Below are positions 14,962 to 24,404 of a DNA stretch of 64,000 nt, piece by piece. Every line of letters begins with the position of its first letter. The first letter of the stretch is position 1. Below the pieces are notes generated by a model that saw only the letters and a list, made by a program, of their open reading frames with translations, had not been told where the DNA came from and did not search any database. The position numbers and the translations under genes are program-made. Source of the DNA: Gaiella sp. (GTDB lineage: Bacteria > Actinomycetota > Thermoleophilia > Gaiellales > Gaiellaceae); assembly GCA_027493885.1 (NCBI GenBank), contig JAOSJZ010000001.1:310001-374000 (forward strand), read 5' to 3'.

Positions 14962-16410
14962 ATGGAGCTCGACGCGCTCATCCGCGCGATCGCGCCGGGT
15001 GACGTGATCGGGCGGCGTCCCGTCGAGATCACCGACCTCGCGTACGCCACGGGTCGCGTCCGCGAGGGCACGCTGTTCTTCTGCGTCGTCGGGGCGCGCG
15101 TGGACGGCCACGAGCTCGCCGCCGACGCCGTCTCGGCGGGCGCTGCGGCGCTCGTCGTGGAGCGTCCCGTCGACGCGGCGGTGCCGCAGCTCGTGGTCGA
15201 GTCGTCGCGGGCGGCGATGGCGGTCGCCGCCGACGCCTTCTTCGGAGCCCCGACGGAGGCGCTTGCCGTCGCCGGCGTCACGGGGACGAACGGCAAGACG
15301 ACGACGGCGTACCTCCTGCGCTCGATCCTCGAGGCGGACGGTCGCCGCACGGGCATGGTCGGGACCGTCGAGTGGGTGGTGGGCGGTGCCTCTCGCGCTG
15401 CACCGCACACGACGCCCGAGGCGATCGACCTGCAACGACTGTTCCGCGAGATGGTGGACGCCGGTGACGACGCGGTCGCGCTCGAGGCCTCGTCGCACGG
15501 CTCGCACTACCGCCGGCTCGACCGCGTGCGGTTCGACGCGCTCGCGTTCACGAACCTGAGCCAGGACCACCTGGACCTCCACGGTGACCTGGAGAAGTAC
15601 TTCCAGGCGAAGCGCCGGCTCTTCACCGGGATCACGCCGCCGCCCGCCGCCGTAAACATCGGCGACCCCCACGGTCGTCGCCTCGCCGACGAGCTCGCGG
15701 GGGCGCACCGCGCGCCGCTCGTCACCTTCGGCCTCCGTCCCGAGGCGGAGGTGCGCGCGGACGACCTGGAGCTCGGACCTCGCGGCTCGAGGTTCGACGC
15801 CGCAGGCATCCGCGTCGAGACGCCGCTCCTCGGCATCTTCAACGTCGAGAACGTCCTCGCCGCCGTCGCCGCCGCGCTGCTCCTCGACGTCGACGAGAGC
15901 GCCATCGTGGAGGGCATCCGCCGGGTGACCGGCGTCCCGGGACGGTTCGAGGCGATCGACGAGGGGCAGGACTTCGCGGTGGTCGTCGACTATGCGCACA
16001 CGCCGGATGCGCTCGCGACCGTCCTTCGCGCGGCGCGTCCCCTCGGCGACGGGCGGCTCGTGGTCGTGTTCGGCGCGGGCGGCGACCGCGATCGCGAGAA
16101 GCGCCCGCTGATGGGGCAGGTGGCACGGGAGCTCGCCGACCGCGTCGTCGTGACGAGCGACAACCCTCGCTCCGAGGAGCCGCTCGCGATCGTCGAGGCG
16201 ATCCTGCAGGGGACGGGAACGGACGTGGAGGTCGACCTCGACCGCCGCTCGGCGATCGAGTCGGCGATCGTGGGAGCCGCTGCGGGAGACGTCGTCGTGA
16301 TCGCGGGCAAGGGCCACGAGCAGGGCCAGGAGATCGCGGGCGTCGTCCACCCCTTCGACGACCGCGAGGTCGCGCGCGAGGCGCTCCGTCGCGAAAGGGA
16401 CGCCCGGTGA
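14962..16410 (+). CDS. murE: UDP-MurNAc-L-Ala-D-Glu ligase MurE
   Basis: 482 residues starting MELDALIRAIAPGDVIG. The N-terminal uridine-binding domain is followed by the ATP loop AVAGVTGTNGKTTTAYLLRS, then TNLSQDHLDLHGDLEKYFQA with the carbamylated-lysine region, and the C-terminal domain (VVDYAHTPDALATVLRAARP, GAGGDRDREKRPLMG, DNPRSEEP). The DNPR motif is typical of enzymes adding meso-diaminopimelate. It adds the third residue of the peptidoglycan stem peptide in the cytoplasm. Its own -10 at 14949 suggests an internal promoter. The stop overlaps the murF GTG. Confidence 0.95.
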   Translation: MELDALIRAIAPGDVIGRRPVEITDLAYATGRVREGTLFFCVVGARVDGHELAADAVSAGAAALVVERPVDAAVPQLVVESSRAAMAVAADAFFGAPTEALAVAGVTGTNGKTTTAYLLRSILEADGRRTGMVGTVEWVVGGASRAAPHTTPEAIDLQRLFREMVDAGDDAVALEASSHGSHYRRLDRVRFDALAFTNLSQDHLDLHGDLEKYFQAKRRLFTGITPPPAAVNIGDPHGRRLADELAGAHRAPLVTFGLRPEAEVRADDLELGPRGSRFDAAGIRVETPLLGIFNVENVLAAVAAALLLDVDESAIVEGIRRVTGVPGRFEAIDEGQDFAVVVDYAHTPDALATVLRAARPLGDGRLVVVFGAGGDRDREKRPLMGQVARELADRVVVTSDNPRSEEPLAIVEAILQGTGTDVEVDLDRRSAIESAIVGAAAGDVVVIAGKGHEQGQEIAGVVHPFDDREVAREALRRERDAR

Positions 16411-17680
16411 TCCCGCTCGAGTGGGACGAGGTGGAGGCGCTCGGGCTCGGGGTGCTCTCCGGCCGGCCGGCCGACGGCCTCGTGCGGCGCGTGCACGACG
16501 ACTCGCGGGAGGCGCGGCCGGGGGACCTCTTCGTCGCGCTGAACACCGGCGTTCGCTTCGTCGACGATGCGCTCGCGGCCGGGGCGGCCGCCCTCGTGCC
16601 GGACGACCAGGAGGTGGCCCTCGCGGCGCTCGCACGGCTCGTCCGCGGCCGCTCGGATGCCGCCGTGGTCGCGGTCGTGGGCGCCACGGGCAAGACGACG
16701 ACGAAGGACGCCCTCGGGGCGCTCTGCGCGGCCGTCACGCCGACGGTCGCGGCGGCGGCGAGCAAGAACAACGAGCTCGGTCTCCCGCTCACCGTCCTCC
16801 GCCTCGAGCCGGAGACGCGCGTGCTCGTCACGGAGATGGGGATGCGCGGGCCGGGGCAGATCGCCGAGCTCTGCGAGATCGCGCGGCCGACGCTCGCGCT
16901 CGTCACCTCGATCGGCCCGGAGCACCTCGAGCTCGTCGGCACCGTGGCGGACGCCGCCCGCGCCAACGCGGAGGCGATCGAGGCCCTGCCGGCCGGGGGA
17001 TCGCGGTCGTCCCCGCGGACGAGCCGCTGCTCGAGCCGTTCCTCCGCGCAGACCTCGACGTCCGCCGCTTCGACCGGGACGCGGTCGCGCGCGACGGTGA
17101 CGCCTGGGTCTTCACGCTTGCGGGGCGAAAGGTGAAGCTGGAGCTGCCCTTCACCCAGCGGCACCTCGCGGGGAACCTCGTGGCTGCGCTCACGGCCTAC
17201 GACGCGCTCGGCCTGCCGCTCGAGCGCGCCCGGGAGGGGGCGCGCGGAATCAGCCTCAGCCCGTGGCGCGGCGAGGTGCAGGAGCTCCCCGGCGGCGGCC
17301 TCGTCGTCAACGACGCCTACAACGCGAACCCCGTCTCGATGCGCGCCGCCCTCCTCGACCTCGCCGAGCGCGCGGGCGGACGCCGGCGCGTGGCGATCCT
17401 CGGCCAGATGGCAGAGCTCGGCGCCGAGAGCGACCGCTACCACGCCGAGATCGCCGCCCTCCTCGCGGAGCTCGGGGTCGAGGTCGTCGTCGCGGTCGGG
17501 GACGGGGCCGGCCGCTACCTCGCCGGCGTCGAGGGCGGCGTCGCGATCCCGGACGCGACCGCGTTCGGGCGCATCGCCGACGTCCTCTTGCCCGGTGACG
17601 CGGTCCTCGTCAAGGGGTCGCGCGCCGTCGGTCTCGAAGGCATCCCCGCGCTGATCCAGAAACACTCCCGCACATGGTGA
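16407..17680 (+). CDS. murF: UDP-MurNAc-tripeptide:D-Ala-D-Ala ligase MurF, frame interrupted
   Basis: Starts at GTG 16407 overlapping murE. The first part has the MurF nucleotide loop AVVAVVGATGKTTTKDALGA, SKNNELGLPLTVLR and TEMGMRGPGQIAEL. The frame breaks at the GGGGG run 16995-16999. With one more G it continues GIAVVPADEPLLEPFL, LPFTQRHLAGNLVAALTAYD, VVNDAYNANPVSMRAALLDL and VLVKGSRAVGLE to 17680. Corrected length (~424 residues) and motif order are normal. It adds D-Ala-D-Ala to the UDP-linked tripeptide. The break is more likely a base-calling error than a lost gene. The stop overlaps the mraY ATG. Confidence 0.92.
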
Positions 17681-18690
17681 GGGTCCTGATCGGGGGCCTC
17701 GTCGCGATGGTGATCGCCGTCGCGGTGGGACCGCAGTTCATCGAGTGGCTGCGGCGGCGCTCGATCGGGCAGCAGATCCGCGAGGAGGGACCGGCCAGCC
17801 ACCGCGTCAAGCAGGGAACGCCGACGATGGGCGGGCTGCTGATCATCGTCGCGGCGTTCGTGCCGGCGCTCGTCGTCTCGCTCTACACCATCCCCGGCGT
17901 CACGCTGCTCCTCGCCACGCTCGGGTGCGCGCTGATCGGCTTCACGGACGACTTCCTCAAGGTGCGCAGGAGGCGCTCACTCGGCCTTTCCGGCCGCTGG
18001 AAGATGCTCGGGCTGCTTGCGATCACCGCCGGCGTCGGCTGGGCGACGACGCGGATCGGCTACATGGACACGGAGATCTACTTCCCGCTGATCGACGTCA
18101 ACATCGACCTGCACTGGCTCTACTTCCCGTTCCTCTTCGTCGTGATCGCCGGGACGTCGAACGGCGTCAACCTGACGGACGGCGTCGACGGACTCGCGGC
18201 CGGTACCTGTGCCATCTCGCTGATCACGCTGCTCGCGATCGCGTCGATCGACTGGATCCGCAGCGCCGACGAGGTTGCGAACCGGAGCGACGAGTACCTC
18301 GACCTCGCGATCGTCGCGGCGGCGCTGATCGGCGGTGTGATCGGGTTCCTCTGGTTCAACGCCTTCCCGGCGGAGCTGTTCATGGGCGACACCGGCTCGA
18401 TGGCGCTCGGCGGCGCGATCGCGACCCTTGCGATCCTCACCGAGACGGAGGTGCTGCTCGTGTTCGTCGGTGGCATCTACCTGATCGAGGCGCTGTCGCT
18501 GATGATCCAGGTGGCGAGCTTCAAGCGCACCGGCAAGCGCGTGTTCCTGATGGCGCCGATCCACCACCACTTCGAGCTGAAGGCGTGGTCGTCGACGAAG
18601 ATCATGGTGCGCTTCTGGATCGTCGGCGCGATCCTCTGCGCGATCGGCTTCGTCCTCTACTACCGCTACTACCTTCGCTTCCAGCTCTGA
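17674..18690 (+). CDS. mraY: Phospho-MurNAc-pentapeptide transferase MraY
   Basis: 338 residues, intact. Family motifs appear in order: EGPASHRVKQGTPTMGGLLI near the N-terminus, FTDDFLKVRRRRSLGLSGRW (the Asp pair for Mg2+/substrate), GTSNGVNLTDGVDGLAAGT, FLWFNAFPAELFMGDTGSMA, and KRVFLMAPIHHHFELKAWSS. About ten membrane helices. It transfers phospho-MurNAc-pentapeptide from UDP to undecaprenyl phosphate to give lipid I. It is the last gene before the cluster is interrupted by an EamA transporter and a glycosidase on the opposite strand. Confidence 0.96.
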   Translation: MVRVLIGGLVAMVIAVAVGPQFIEWLRRRSIGQQIREEGPASHRVKQGTPTMGGLLIIVAAFVPALVVSLYTIPGVTLLLATLGCALIGFTDDFLKVRRRRSLGLSGRWKMLGLLAITAGVGWATTRIGYMDTEIYFPLIDVNIDLHWLYFPFLFVVIAGTSNGVNLTDGVDGLAAGTCAISLITLLAIASIDWIRSADEVANRSDEYLDLAIVAAALIGGVIGFLWFNAFPAELFMGDTGSMALGGAIATLAILTETEVLLVFVGGIYLIEALSLMIQVASFKRTGKRVFLMAPIHHHFELKAWSSTKIMVRFWIVGAILCAIGFVLYYRYYLRFQL

Positions 18691-18723
18691 CAGGGCGCGG
18701 GAAACCGCACGAAGGGGGCGCAC

Positions 18724-19620
18724 GTGACTGCCGGGAGGAAGGCTCGAGGCTGGATCTCTGCGCCCGTCCTCGTCTCCCTCTTCGTGATGGTCTTCTGGGG
18801 CGCGACGCCGGTCGTGACCCGGATCGCGACCGACGACCTCGAGCCGCTCTGGGTCGCGGTTCTGCGGACGGTGATCGCCGGGGTCGTCGCCGTGCCGCTC
18901 GTCGCGACGACCGAGCGGAAGCCACCCTCGAGCGCCCGCTCGCGGCTCCTGCTCGTCGTCTCGGCCGCGGCCGGATTCGTGATCTTCCCGGTCGTGTTCA
19001 CGCTCGGGCAGGAGCGGACGTCCGCGATGCACGGCGTCGGCATCCTTGCCGCGCTGCCGGTGCTCACGGGCCTCTACGGCGCTCTCGTTGCCCGCCGCAG
19101 GCCGGGGGCGTGGTGGCTCGCCGGCTGCGCGCTCGCGCTCCTCGGCGAGGCGGTGATCGTCGCGGTGCGCGCGGGAGGAGGAGGGACGGCGACGCTCCTC
19201 GGCGACCTTCTCGTGCTCGCGTCGGCCCTCGTCGTCTCCGCTGGCTACGTCGCCGGCGCGCTGCTCGTCCCGCGCGGGTTCTCGAGCGCCTCGACGACGT
19301 ACTGGGGGGTGATGCTCGGCGCCGTCGCCCTCGCGCCGCTGGGTCTCACCCTGCTCGTCGTCGAAGGGCCGCCGCGGGGGGGAGCGGCATCGTGGGCCGC
19401 GGTCGGATTCCTCGCCGTCGTAACCTCGATCGCCGGCTACGTCGGCTGGTACTGGGCGCTCGCACGCGGCGGGATCGCGAGGATCGCGCCGCTGCAGTTC
19501 CTGCAGCCGCTCTCCGGCCTCGTGCTCGCCGGGCTCCTCCTCGGCGAGAGGCTGACCTGGCCGCTCGCCGTCGGCGCCGCCGCGGTGATCACCGGCGTCG
19601 CGATCGCACGGAGCACGTGA
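18724..19620 (+). CDS. EamA/DMT-family transporter inside the cell-wall cluster
   Basis: 298 residues from GTG 18724 with ~10 hydrophobic helices in two EamA halves: VMVFWGATPVVTRIATDDLE at the start and GGIARIAPLQFLQPLSGLVL, then LLGERLTW, near the end. This is the usual DMT export fold with unknown substrate. It lies 33 bp after mraY on the same strand, with a GGAGGA stretch nearby, so it may be co-transcribed with the mur genes. Transporters of this family are not standard dcw members. A flippase-like or accessory role cannot be excluded but nothing in the sequence shows it. Confidence 0.85.
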   Translation: MTAGRKARGWISAPVLVSLFVMVFWGATPVVTRIATDDLEPLWVAVLRTVIAGVVAVPLVATTERKPPSSARSRLLLVVSAAAGFVIFPVVFTLGQERTSAMHGVGILAALPVLTGLYGALVARRRPGAWWLAGCALALLGEAVIVAVRAGGGGTATLLGDLLVLASALVVSAGYVAGALLVPRGFSSASTTYWGVMLGAVALAPLGLTLLVVEGPPRGGAASWAAVGFLAVVTSIAGYVGWYWALARGGIARIAPLQFLQPLSGLVLAGLLLGERLTWPLAVGAAAVITGVAIARST

Positions 19621-19638
19621 CGCCGCCGGCCGACGTCG

Positions 19639-21774
19639 TCACCTCGGCGGGCGCCGGGTCGTGACGTCGCGGAACGCCTCGGCGACGGCCTCGTGACCGG
19701 CCTTGAGGCGCTCCGTCGCGCGCACGACGTTCCATTCCTCCCACCGGAGCGTGGCGGTCGCGCTCGCACCGCGCGAGGGCACGACGCGGAGGCCGACCGA
19801 TCGCACAGGGACGGTGGTGGCGGTCGTCACGCCGTCCTTCGCGACCGGCACCAGGGCGCTGTGGGACGACGGGTCGACAATCCCGATCTGCATCCACGGG
19901 ACGCGGATCCAGACGTCCCTACCGCTCACGCGCCACGTGGCGAGGCTGTCGTACGCAGGCGACGCGGGGCTCCAGTCGCCGCGCCGCAGCGCGCCGACGT
20001 CCATCGTCTCGTAGGGAAAGCGCTGTCGGGTGGTGGGGATCGTGACCGGCCGGTTCGTGGAGAGGAGCATCTCGTTCCAGCCGTCCTCCGTCCGGACGAC
20101 GCCCGCCGGCAGCGGCGAGTAGTCGAGACGGAGCGGCTCGAGGGCGGGGCGGACGTACGCCTGCCCGGTGCCGTGGTCGACATCCAGCACGACGGCGTAG
20201 TCGCTCGTCCCGTCTGTGCGCGTCGAGCCCGGAAGGCGCGCCGCGCCGCCGGGGACGACGTCGAACCCGAGCCGCAGGGTGCCCGTGGCCGGCTGGTCGA
20301 GATGGATCCGCAGGTGGAGCCATGCCGGATCGGTGGCCAGGCGGATCTCGCGCACCTCGGCCCTGCTCTCGGAGACCACGCGTCCCGCCGGGTATGCCGG
20401 GCCCGGGTCCGTGGCCACCAGGCCGAACCACTGCTCGTTCGTCCACGGGTCGTGCCAGAGCTGCCGCCTGTCGGCGACGGGCTCGTGCCGCAGCAGGGTG
20501 TTCCAGGTGAACTTGAACCACTCGTCGGCCCAGGCGAAGAGGAAGGCGCCGGCGAGCCGCTGGCGACCGATCAGGCGCAGCAGCTCCGCGTCGATCCGCA
20601 TCGCCTCCTGCTCCGTGTGTGCTCCCTGGCTGCGACCGAGCGGGCCGTCGTGTGCCGAGCCGACCGACGCGGGGACGCCGAACTCGGTGATCATCACCGG
20701 CAGCGCGCCGTGGTGGTCGCGCAGTGCGGCCAGGTAGCCGGCATAGGGATCGACCCGGCCGTCCACGCGGTAGCGCTGCAGCGCCGGCTCGTGGCGCTGG
20801 AAGTCCGGGTAGTACGGATACGCGTGGTAGCTCGCGAACGTCCCGCCCGGCCAGGCCCGCGTCGGGAGGACGTGGTTCGCGTCCACGCCGGCCAGGTCCT
20901 CGCGCTCGAGCGGCTCGCTCGGATGGTCCAGCGGGTCGGTCGTCGGCCAGTTCGCGAACGCGACCGGCATCGACACGCCGTGGCGGTGCTCGAGCGTCGC
21001 GAGCCGATCGAGGTGGCGCGCGAGCCAGCGTTCGGTCGGCGTCGCGTCGCCCGTGCTGTGGAAGTAGCGGCCCCTGACCGCCGGCGCGCCGCGGTTGGTC
21101 CGGTCGGTCCGCTGCACGCCGAACGGATCCCACTCCACGCCGACGATCCACGCGACGAGCCAGCGGCCGGCGTCGGCCCGCCAGCGGCCGGATGCCCGGC
21201 CCCGCCGGGGCGCGCGGCTCAGGGTGCCGTGCACAGCCGCGACGGCGTCGGCCAGCTCGGCCCCGAAGGCGGTGTCGACCGCCGGGTCGTACAACCCACG
21301 GGGACGCGAGGGATAGGTCTCGTCGGGGAGGTAGACGCCCTGGACGAGGTAGAGCGGCGCATCGGCGTGCGCGCGGTTGTAGCGCACGAGCTCGCCGTAG
21401 AAGGCGGGCGGATGGATCGTGTAGATCCGCACGGCGCGGATCCCGAGCTCACCCATCTCGGCGAACCAGCGCCGGTAGTGCCCGGCGCTGACCGCCAGCT
21501 CGCCGGGCTGGTGCCCCGGGATGGTGGCGCCGAGGTTGACGCCGGGGAGGAAGTCGACCCCGCCGTGCGCCGTGTGCAGGACGAAGCGGCCCTGCCCGGC
21601 AGAGGCGAGCACCGAGACGTTCGCCGCGCGAACCGGCGCCGGACGCCAGGAGGCAGCGGACGCACCCTCCGCTCCGCCGCTGCCGCTCACGAACAGCGCC
21701 GCGACCGCGGCGCCGACGGTGGCGAGGGCGGTCAGAGCGAGCGCCGCCCGCCGGTCGATCGAGGTCAGCTGCAT
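19639..21774 (-). CDS. Exported glycoside-hydrolase-like protein (clan A TIM-barrel type)
   Basis: About 711 residues from ATG 21774 (alternative 21798). The N-terminus has one hydrophobic export segment (ALALTALATVGAAVAALFVS) after RR. Residues ~75-430 resemble a GH5/GH2-like barrel: GVNLGATIPGHQPGE, IRAVRIYTIHPPAFY, IVGVEWDPFG (candidate acid/base Glu), SYHAYPYYPDFQR and MITEFGVPASVG (candidate nucleophile Glu), then FLFAWADEWFKFTWN. The last ~250 residues are a beta-rich module. It probably acts on extracellular or envelope polysaccharide. The family could not be fixed without a search. It is on the minus strand and splits the dcw cluster between mraY and murD. Confidence 0.7.
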   Translation of the reverse strand: MQLTSIDRRAALALTALATVGAAVAALFVSGSGGAEGASAASWRPAPVRAANVSVLASAGQGRFVLHTAHGGVDFLPGVNLGATIPGHQPGELAVSAGHYRRWFAEMGELGIRAVRIYTIHPPAFYGELVRYNRAHADAPLYLVQGVYLPDETYPSRPRGLYDPAVDTAFGAELADAVAAVHGTLSRAPRRGRASGRWRADAGRWLVAWIVGVEWDPFGVQRTDRTNRGAPAVRGRYFHSTGDATPTERWLARHLDRLATLEHRHGVSMPVAFANWPTTDPLDHPSEPLEREDLAGVDANHVLPTRAWPGGTFASYHAYPYYPDFQRHEPALQRYRVDGRVDPYAGYLAALRDHHGALPVMITEFGVPASVGSAHDGPLGRSQGAHTEQEAMRIDAELLRLIGRQRLAGAFLFAWADEWFKFTWNTLLRHEPVADRRQLWHDPWTNEQWFGLVATDPGPAYPAGRVVSESRAEVREIRLATDPAWLHLRIHLDQPATGTLRLGFDVVPGGAARLPGSTRTDGTSDYAVVLDVDHGTGQAYVRPALEPLRLDYSPLPAGVVRTEDGWNEMLLSTNRPVTIPTTRQRFPYETMDVGALRRGDWSPASPAYDSLATWRVSGRDVWIRVPWMQIGIVDPSSHSALVPVAKDGVTTATTVPVRSVGLRVVPSRGASATATLRWEEWNVVRATERLKAGHEAVAEAFRDVTTRRPPR

Positions 21775-21902
21775 CGTGAGCGCTTCCGTTGCGGCCATCG
21801 ACCGCCGTGCGGCGCGACTTGAGCACGCACGCCGCTCGGCGGCCTGGGAATGCGCTGGATGCGTCACAGAGTTGGCACGGTTTCGTGACGCTCTCGTCGC
21901 TA

Positions 21903-21928
21903 CTTCCGCGATAGCGTGACATCAGGGA
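21903..21928 (+). repeat. Dispersed element with embedded TAGCGT promoter, copy 1
   Basis: CTTCCGCGATAGCGTGAC at 21903-21920 followed by atCAGGGA. The same 18 bases plus CAGGGA occur at 59436. Both copies lie 45-85 bp upstream of a + strand operon start (murD here, the hut genes there) and are followed by a G-rich stretch. TAGCGT inside it could be a -10. Confidence 0.5.
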
Positions 21929-21974
21929 CACGGGAGTGCCCCTGGGGGAGTTTGGGGATGCGTACGCTTGCTCC

Positions 21975-23257
21975 GTGAGCAGGGTGCTCGTGGTCGGGCT
22001 GGCCCGTTCGGGGCGGGCCGCGGCGTCCGTCCTTCGGGCGCGCGGGCGCTCCGTCGTCGCGTTCGACGCGGACCGAGGGCTGGACAGCACCGGCATCGAC
22101 GCCGAGGTTCGGCTCGGGGACTGGGACGACGCGTTGCTCGACGGCGTCTCACTCGTCGTCAAGAGTCCCGGCGTGCCGGCCACGGCGGAGCCGGTGGCGG
22201 CCGCGCGCGCACGCGGCATTCCCGTGATCTCGGAGATCGAGCTCGGCGCACGCCTCTTGCCGAACCCGCTGATCGGCGTCACCGGGACGAACGGGAAGAC
22301 GACGACGACGGCGCTGCTGGGCGCGATCCTCGAAGCGGCGGGATGGGACGTGGAGGTGGCGGGGAACATCGGCCGACCGCTCACCTCGCTGGCCGGCGAA
22401 GTCGCCGACGAGACGTGGATCGTCTGCGAGCTGTCGTCGTTCCAGCTCGAGGACGTCGACACGCTGCGACCGCGGGTCGCCGTCCTCACGAACGTCGAGC
22501 CCGACCACCTCGACCGTCACGGGACGCTCGACGCGTACGCCGCTGCGAAGCTCCGCGCCTTCGAGCGTCAGGGGCCGAACGACATCGCGGTCGTGCCGCG
22601 CGGGTTCCCCGCCGTTCCGGGCGCCGCCCGTCGCGTGGAGTTCGCCGGCGACGACGAGCTTCCGGCCGAGCCGCGCATCCGGGGGCACACAACCGCGAGA
22701 ACGCAGCCGCGGCGGCGGCGGCGGCGAGAGCGATCGGCGTACCCGACGACGCGATCGGCCGCGCGCTGGCGACGTTCCCCGGGGTCGAGCACCGCATCGA
22801 GGAGGTCGCCACGATCGACGGCGTCCTCTACGTCAACGACTCGAAGGCGACGAACGCCGCCGCAGCGCTGTGCGCGCTCGCATCCTTCCCCGGCAGGCGG
22901 AAGCACGTCATCCTCGGGGGGCGCGGCAAGGCCGAGCCCTACGACGCGCTTGCGAGCGCGCTCGCCTCCGGCGACCGCGCCTATCTCATCGGCGAAGCCA
23001 CGCCCGAGCTCGCCGCGGCCTTCGATGCCGCAGGTGCTGCCTACATCCAGGCCGGGACCCTCGACCTGGCACTTTCGGAGGCCTCGGCGACAGCCTCCGA
23101 AGGTGATGTCGTCCTCCTCTCACCCGCATGCGCGTCTTTCGACCAGTTCGCGAGCTTCGAGCACCGGGGGGAGGAGTTCCGCCGCCTCGTGAAGAACCTC
23201 CGGGGGTGGGGACGAGACGACGCGCGGACCGGGGCCAGCTCGAACAGCGCCTGCTGA
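21975..23257 (+). CDS. murD: UDP-MurNAc-L-Ala:D-Glu ligase MurD, frame interrupted
   Basis: GTG 21975 (6 nt after TACGCT) begins SRVLVVGLARSGRAAASVLR. The ATP loop is LIGVTGTNGKTTTTALLGAI, followed by CELSSFQLEDVDTLRPRVAV and LTNVEPDHLDRHGTLDAYAA. The frame breaks at GGGGG 22681-22685. One more G gives RGAHNRENAAAAAAAARAIG, then VLYVNDSKATNAAAALCALA, ILGGRGK and LLSPACASFDQFASFEHRGE to the end. It adds D-Glu to UDP-MurNAc-L-Ala. The start of the second block of the dcw cluster has its own promoter. The C-terminus overlaps the probable ftsW start by ~50 bp. Confidence 0.92.
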
Positions 23258-24404
23258 TCCTCGTCACGCTCGGGCTCGTCGCGTTCGGGCTCGTGATGGT
23301 CTTCAGCGCGACGTCGGCGTCGGCTGCCCTGGGGAGGGCGACCCGATGCGGTTCCTCGTCAAGCAGTCGCTCTACGCCGGTGCCGGGCTCGTGCTGCTCG
23401 CCGTCCTGACGCGGGTCGACTATCACGCGCTCCGGCCTCTGGCGCCGCTCCTGCTCGCGGCCGCATTCGCCGGCTGCGTCGCCGTGCTCGCTGTCGCCCC
23501 GTCGATCAACGGCGCGCAACGCTGGTTCGTGCTGGGCCCGATCAGCGTCCAGCCGGCCGAGCTCGCAAAGCTCGCCGTGCTCGTCTGGGCGTGCGCCGTC
23601 CTCTCGCGGAGGCCCGCTCCCACGACGCTCGGCGAGCTCATGAAACCGGTGGGGATCGTCGTCCTCCTCTTCGGCGGGGTGATCGTGATCGAGCCCGACC
23701 TCGGAACGACCATCTCGCTGTTCGCGATGGTGGCGGCGATCCTCCTCGTCTCGGGGATCCCCCTGCGGGTCTTCGGGCTCGCGACGACGCTCGCGGTCGG
23801 GGCCGGGCTGCTCGCGATCTGGATGGAGCCGTATCGCCGCGAGCGCGTCTTCAGCTTCCTCGACCCGTGGAAGGACGCCGAGGGCTCCGGCTTTCAGAAC
23901 GTCCAGGCGATGATCGGCATGGGCTCCGGCGGGATCACCGGCGAGGGGCTCGGGCAGGGCATCCAGAAGGTGAACTTCCTGCCGGAGGCGCATACGGACA
24001 TGATCTTCGCGGTCATCGGCGAGGAGCTCGGCTTCGTCGGGTCGGCGCTCGTCGTCGCGGCGTTCGCCGTGTTCGCCTGGGCGGGCTTCCGCGTCGCGCT
24101 GCAGTGTCGCGATCCCTTCGGCAAGCGGCTCGCCGCCGGCATCACGACGCTGATCTGCGGGCAGGCGGCCGTGAACCTCTCCGCCGTGCTCGGCATCGCG
24201 CCGTTGACCGGGATCCCGCTTCCCTTCGTCTCCTACGGCGGCTCGTCGCTGCTCGTGCTGCTCTGCTGCGTCGGGGTGCTCCTTAACATCGCGGTGAATG
24301 ACCGCGTCGTCGAAGCTCGCGTGCGTGATCGCGGCCGGGGGAACCGCCGGCCACGTCAGGCCCGCGCTCGCAGTCGGGGGAAGCTCTCCGCGCACGCGGA
24401 CTGA
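23206..24404 (+). CDS. ftsW: FtsW (SEDS-family peptidoglycan polymerase), frame interrupted
   Basis: Likely start GTG 23206. QLEQRLLILVTLGLVAFGLV and MVFSATSAS are the first SEDS helix. At GGG 23336-23338 one more G is needed to continue GRGDPMRFLVKQSLYAGAGL. Later motifs are intact: INGAQRWFVLGPISVQPAEL, VIVIEPDLGTTISLF, AEGSGFQNVQAMIGMGSGGI, FLPEAHTDMIFAVIGEELGF and PLPFVSYGGSSLLVLLCCVG. The loop carries the essential Asp of EPDLG and the family's FLPEAHTD sequence. It polymerises glycan strands with FtsI during septation. The 3' end overlaps murG by ~100 bp in this frame. A TGA directly before the murG ATG lies in another frame, so the exact end is uncertain. Confidence 0.9.

Noticed and set aside
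13336-16635. 1099-residue open frame on the minus strand across ftsI-murE
   Set aside because: Arg/Asp/Ala-rich shadow of the plus-strand genes. High-GC codon bias removes stops in the antisense frame.
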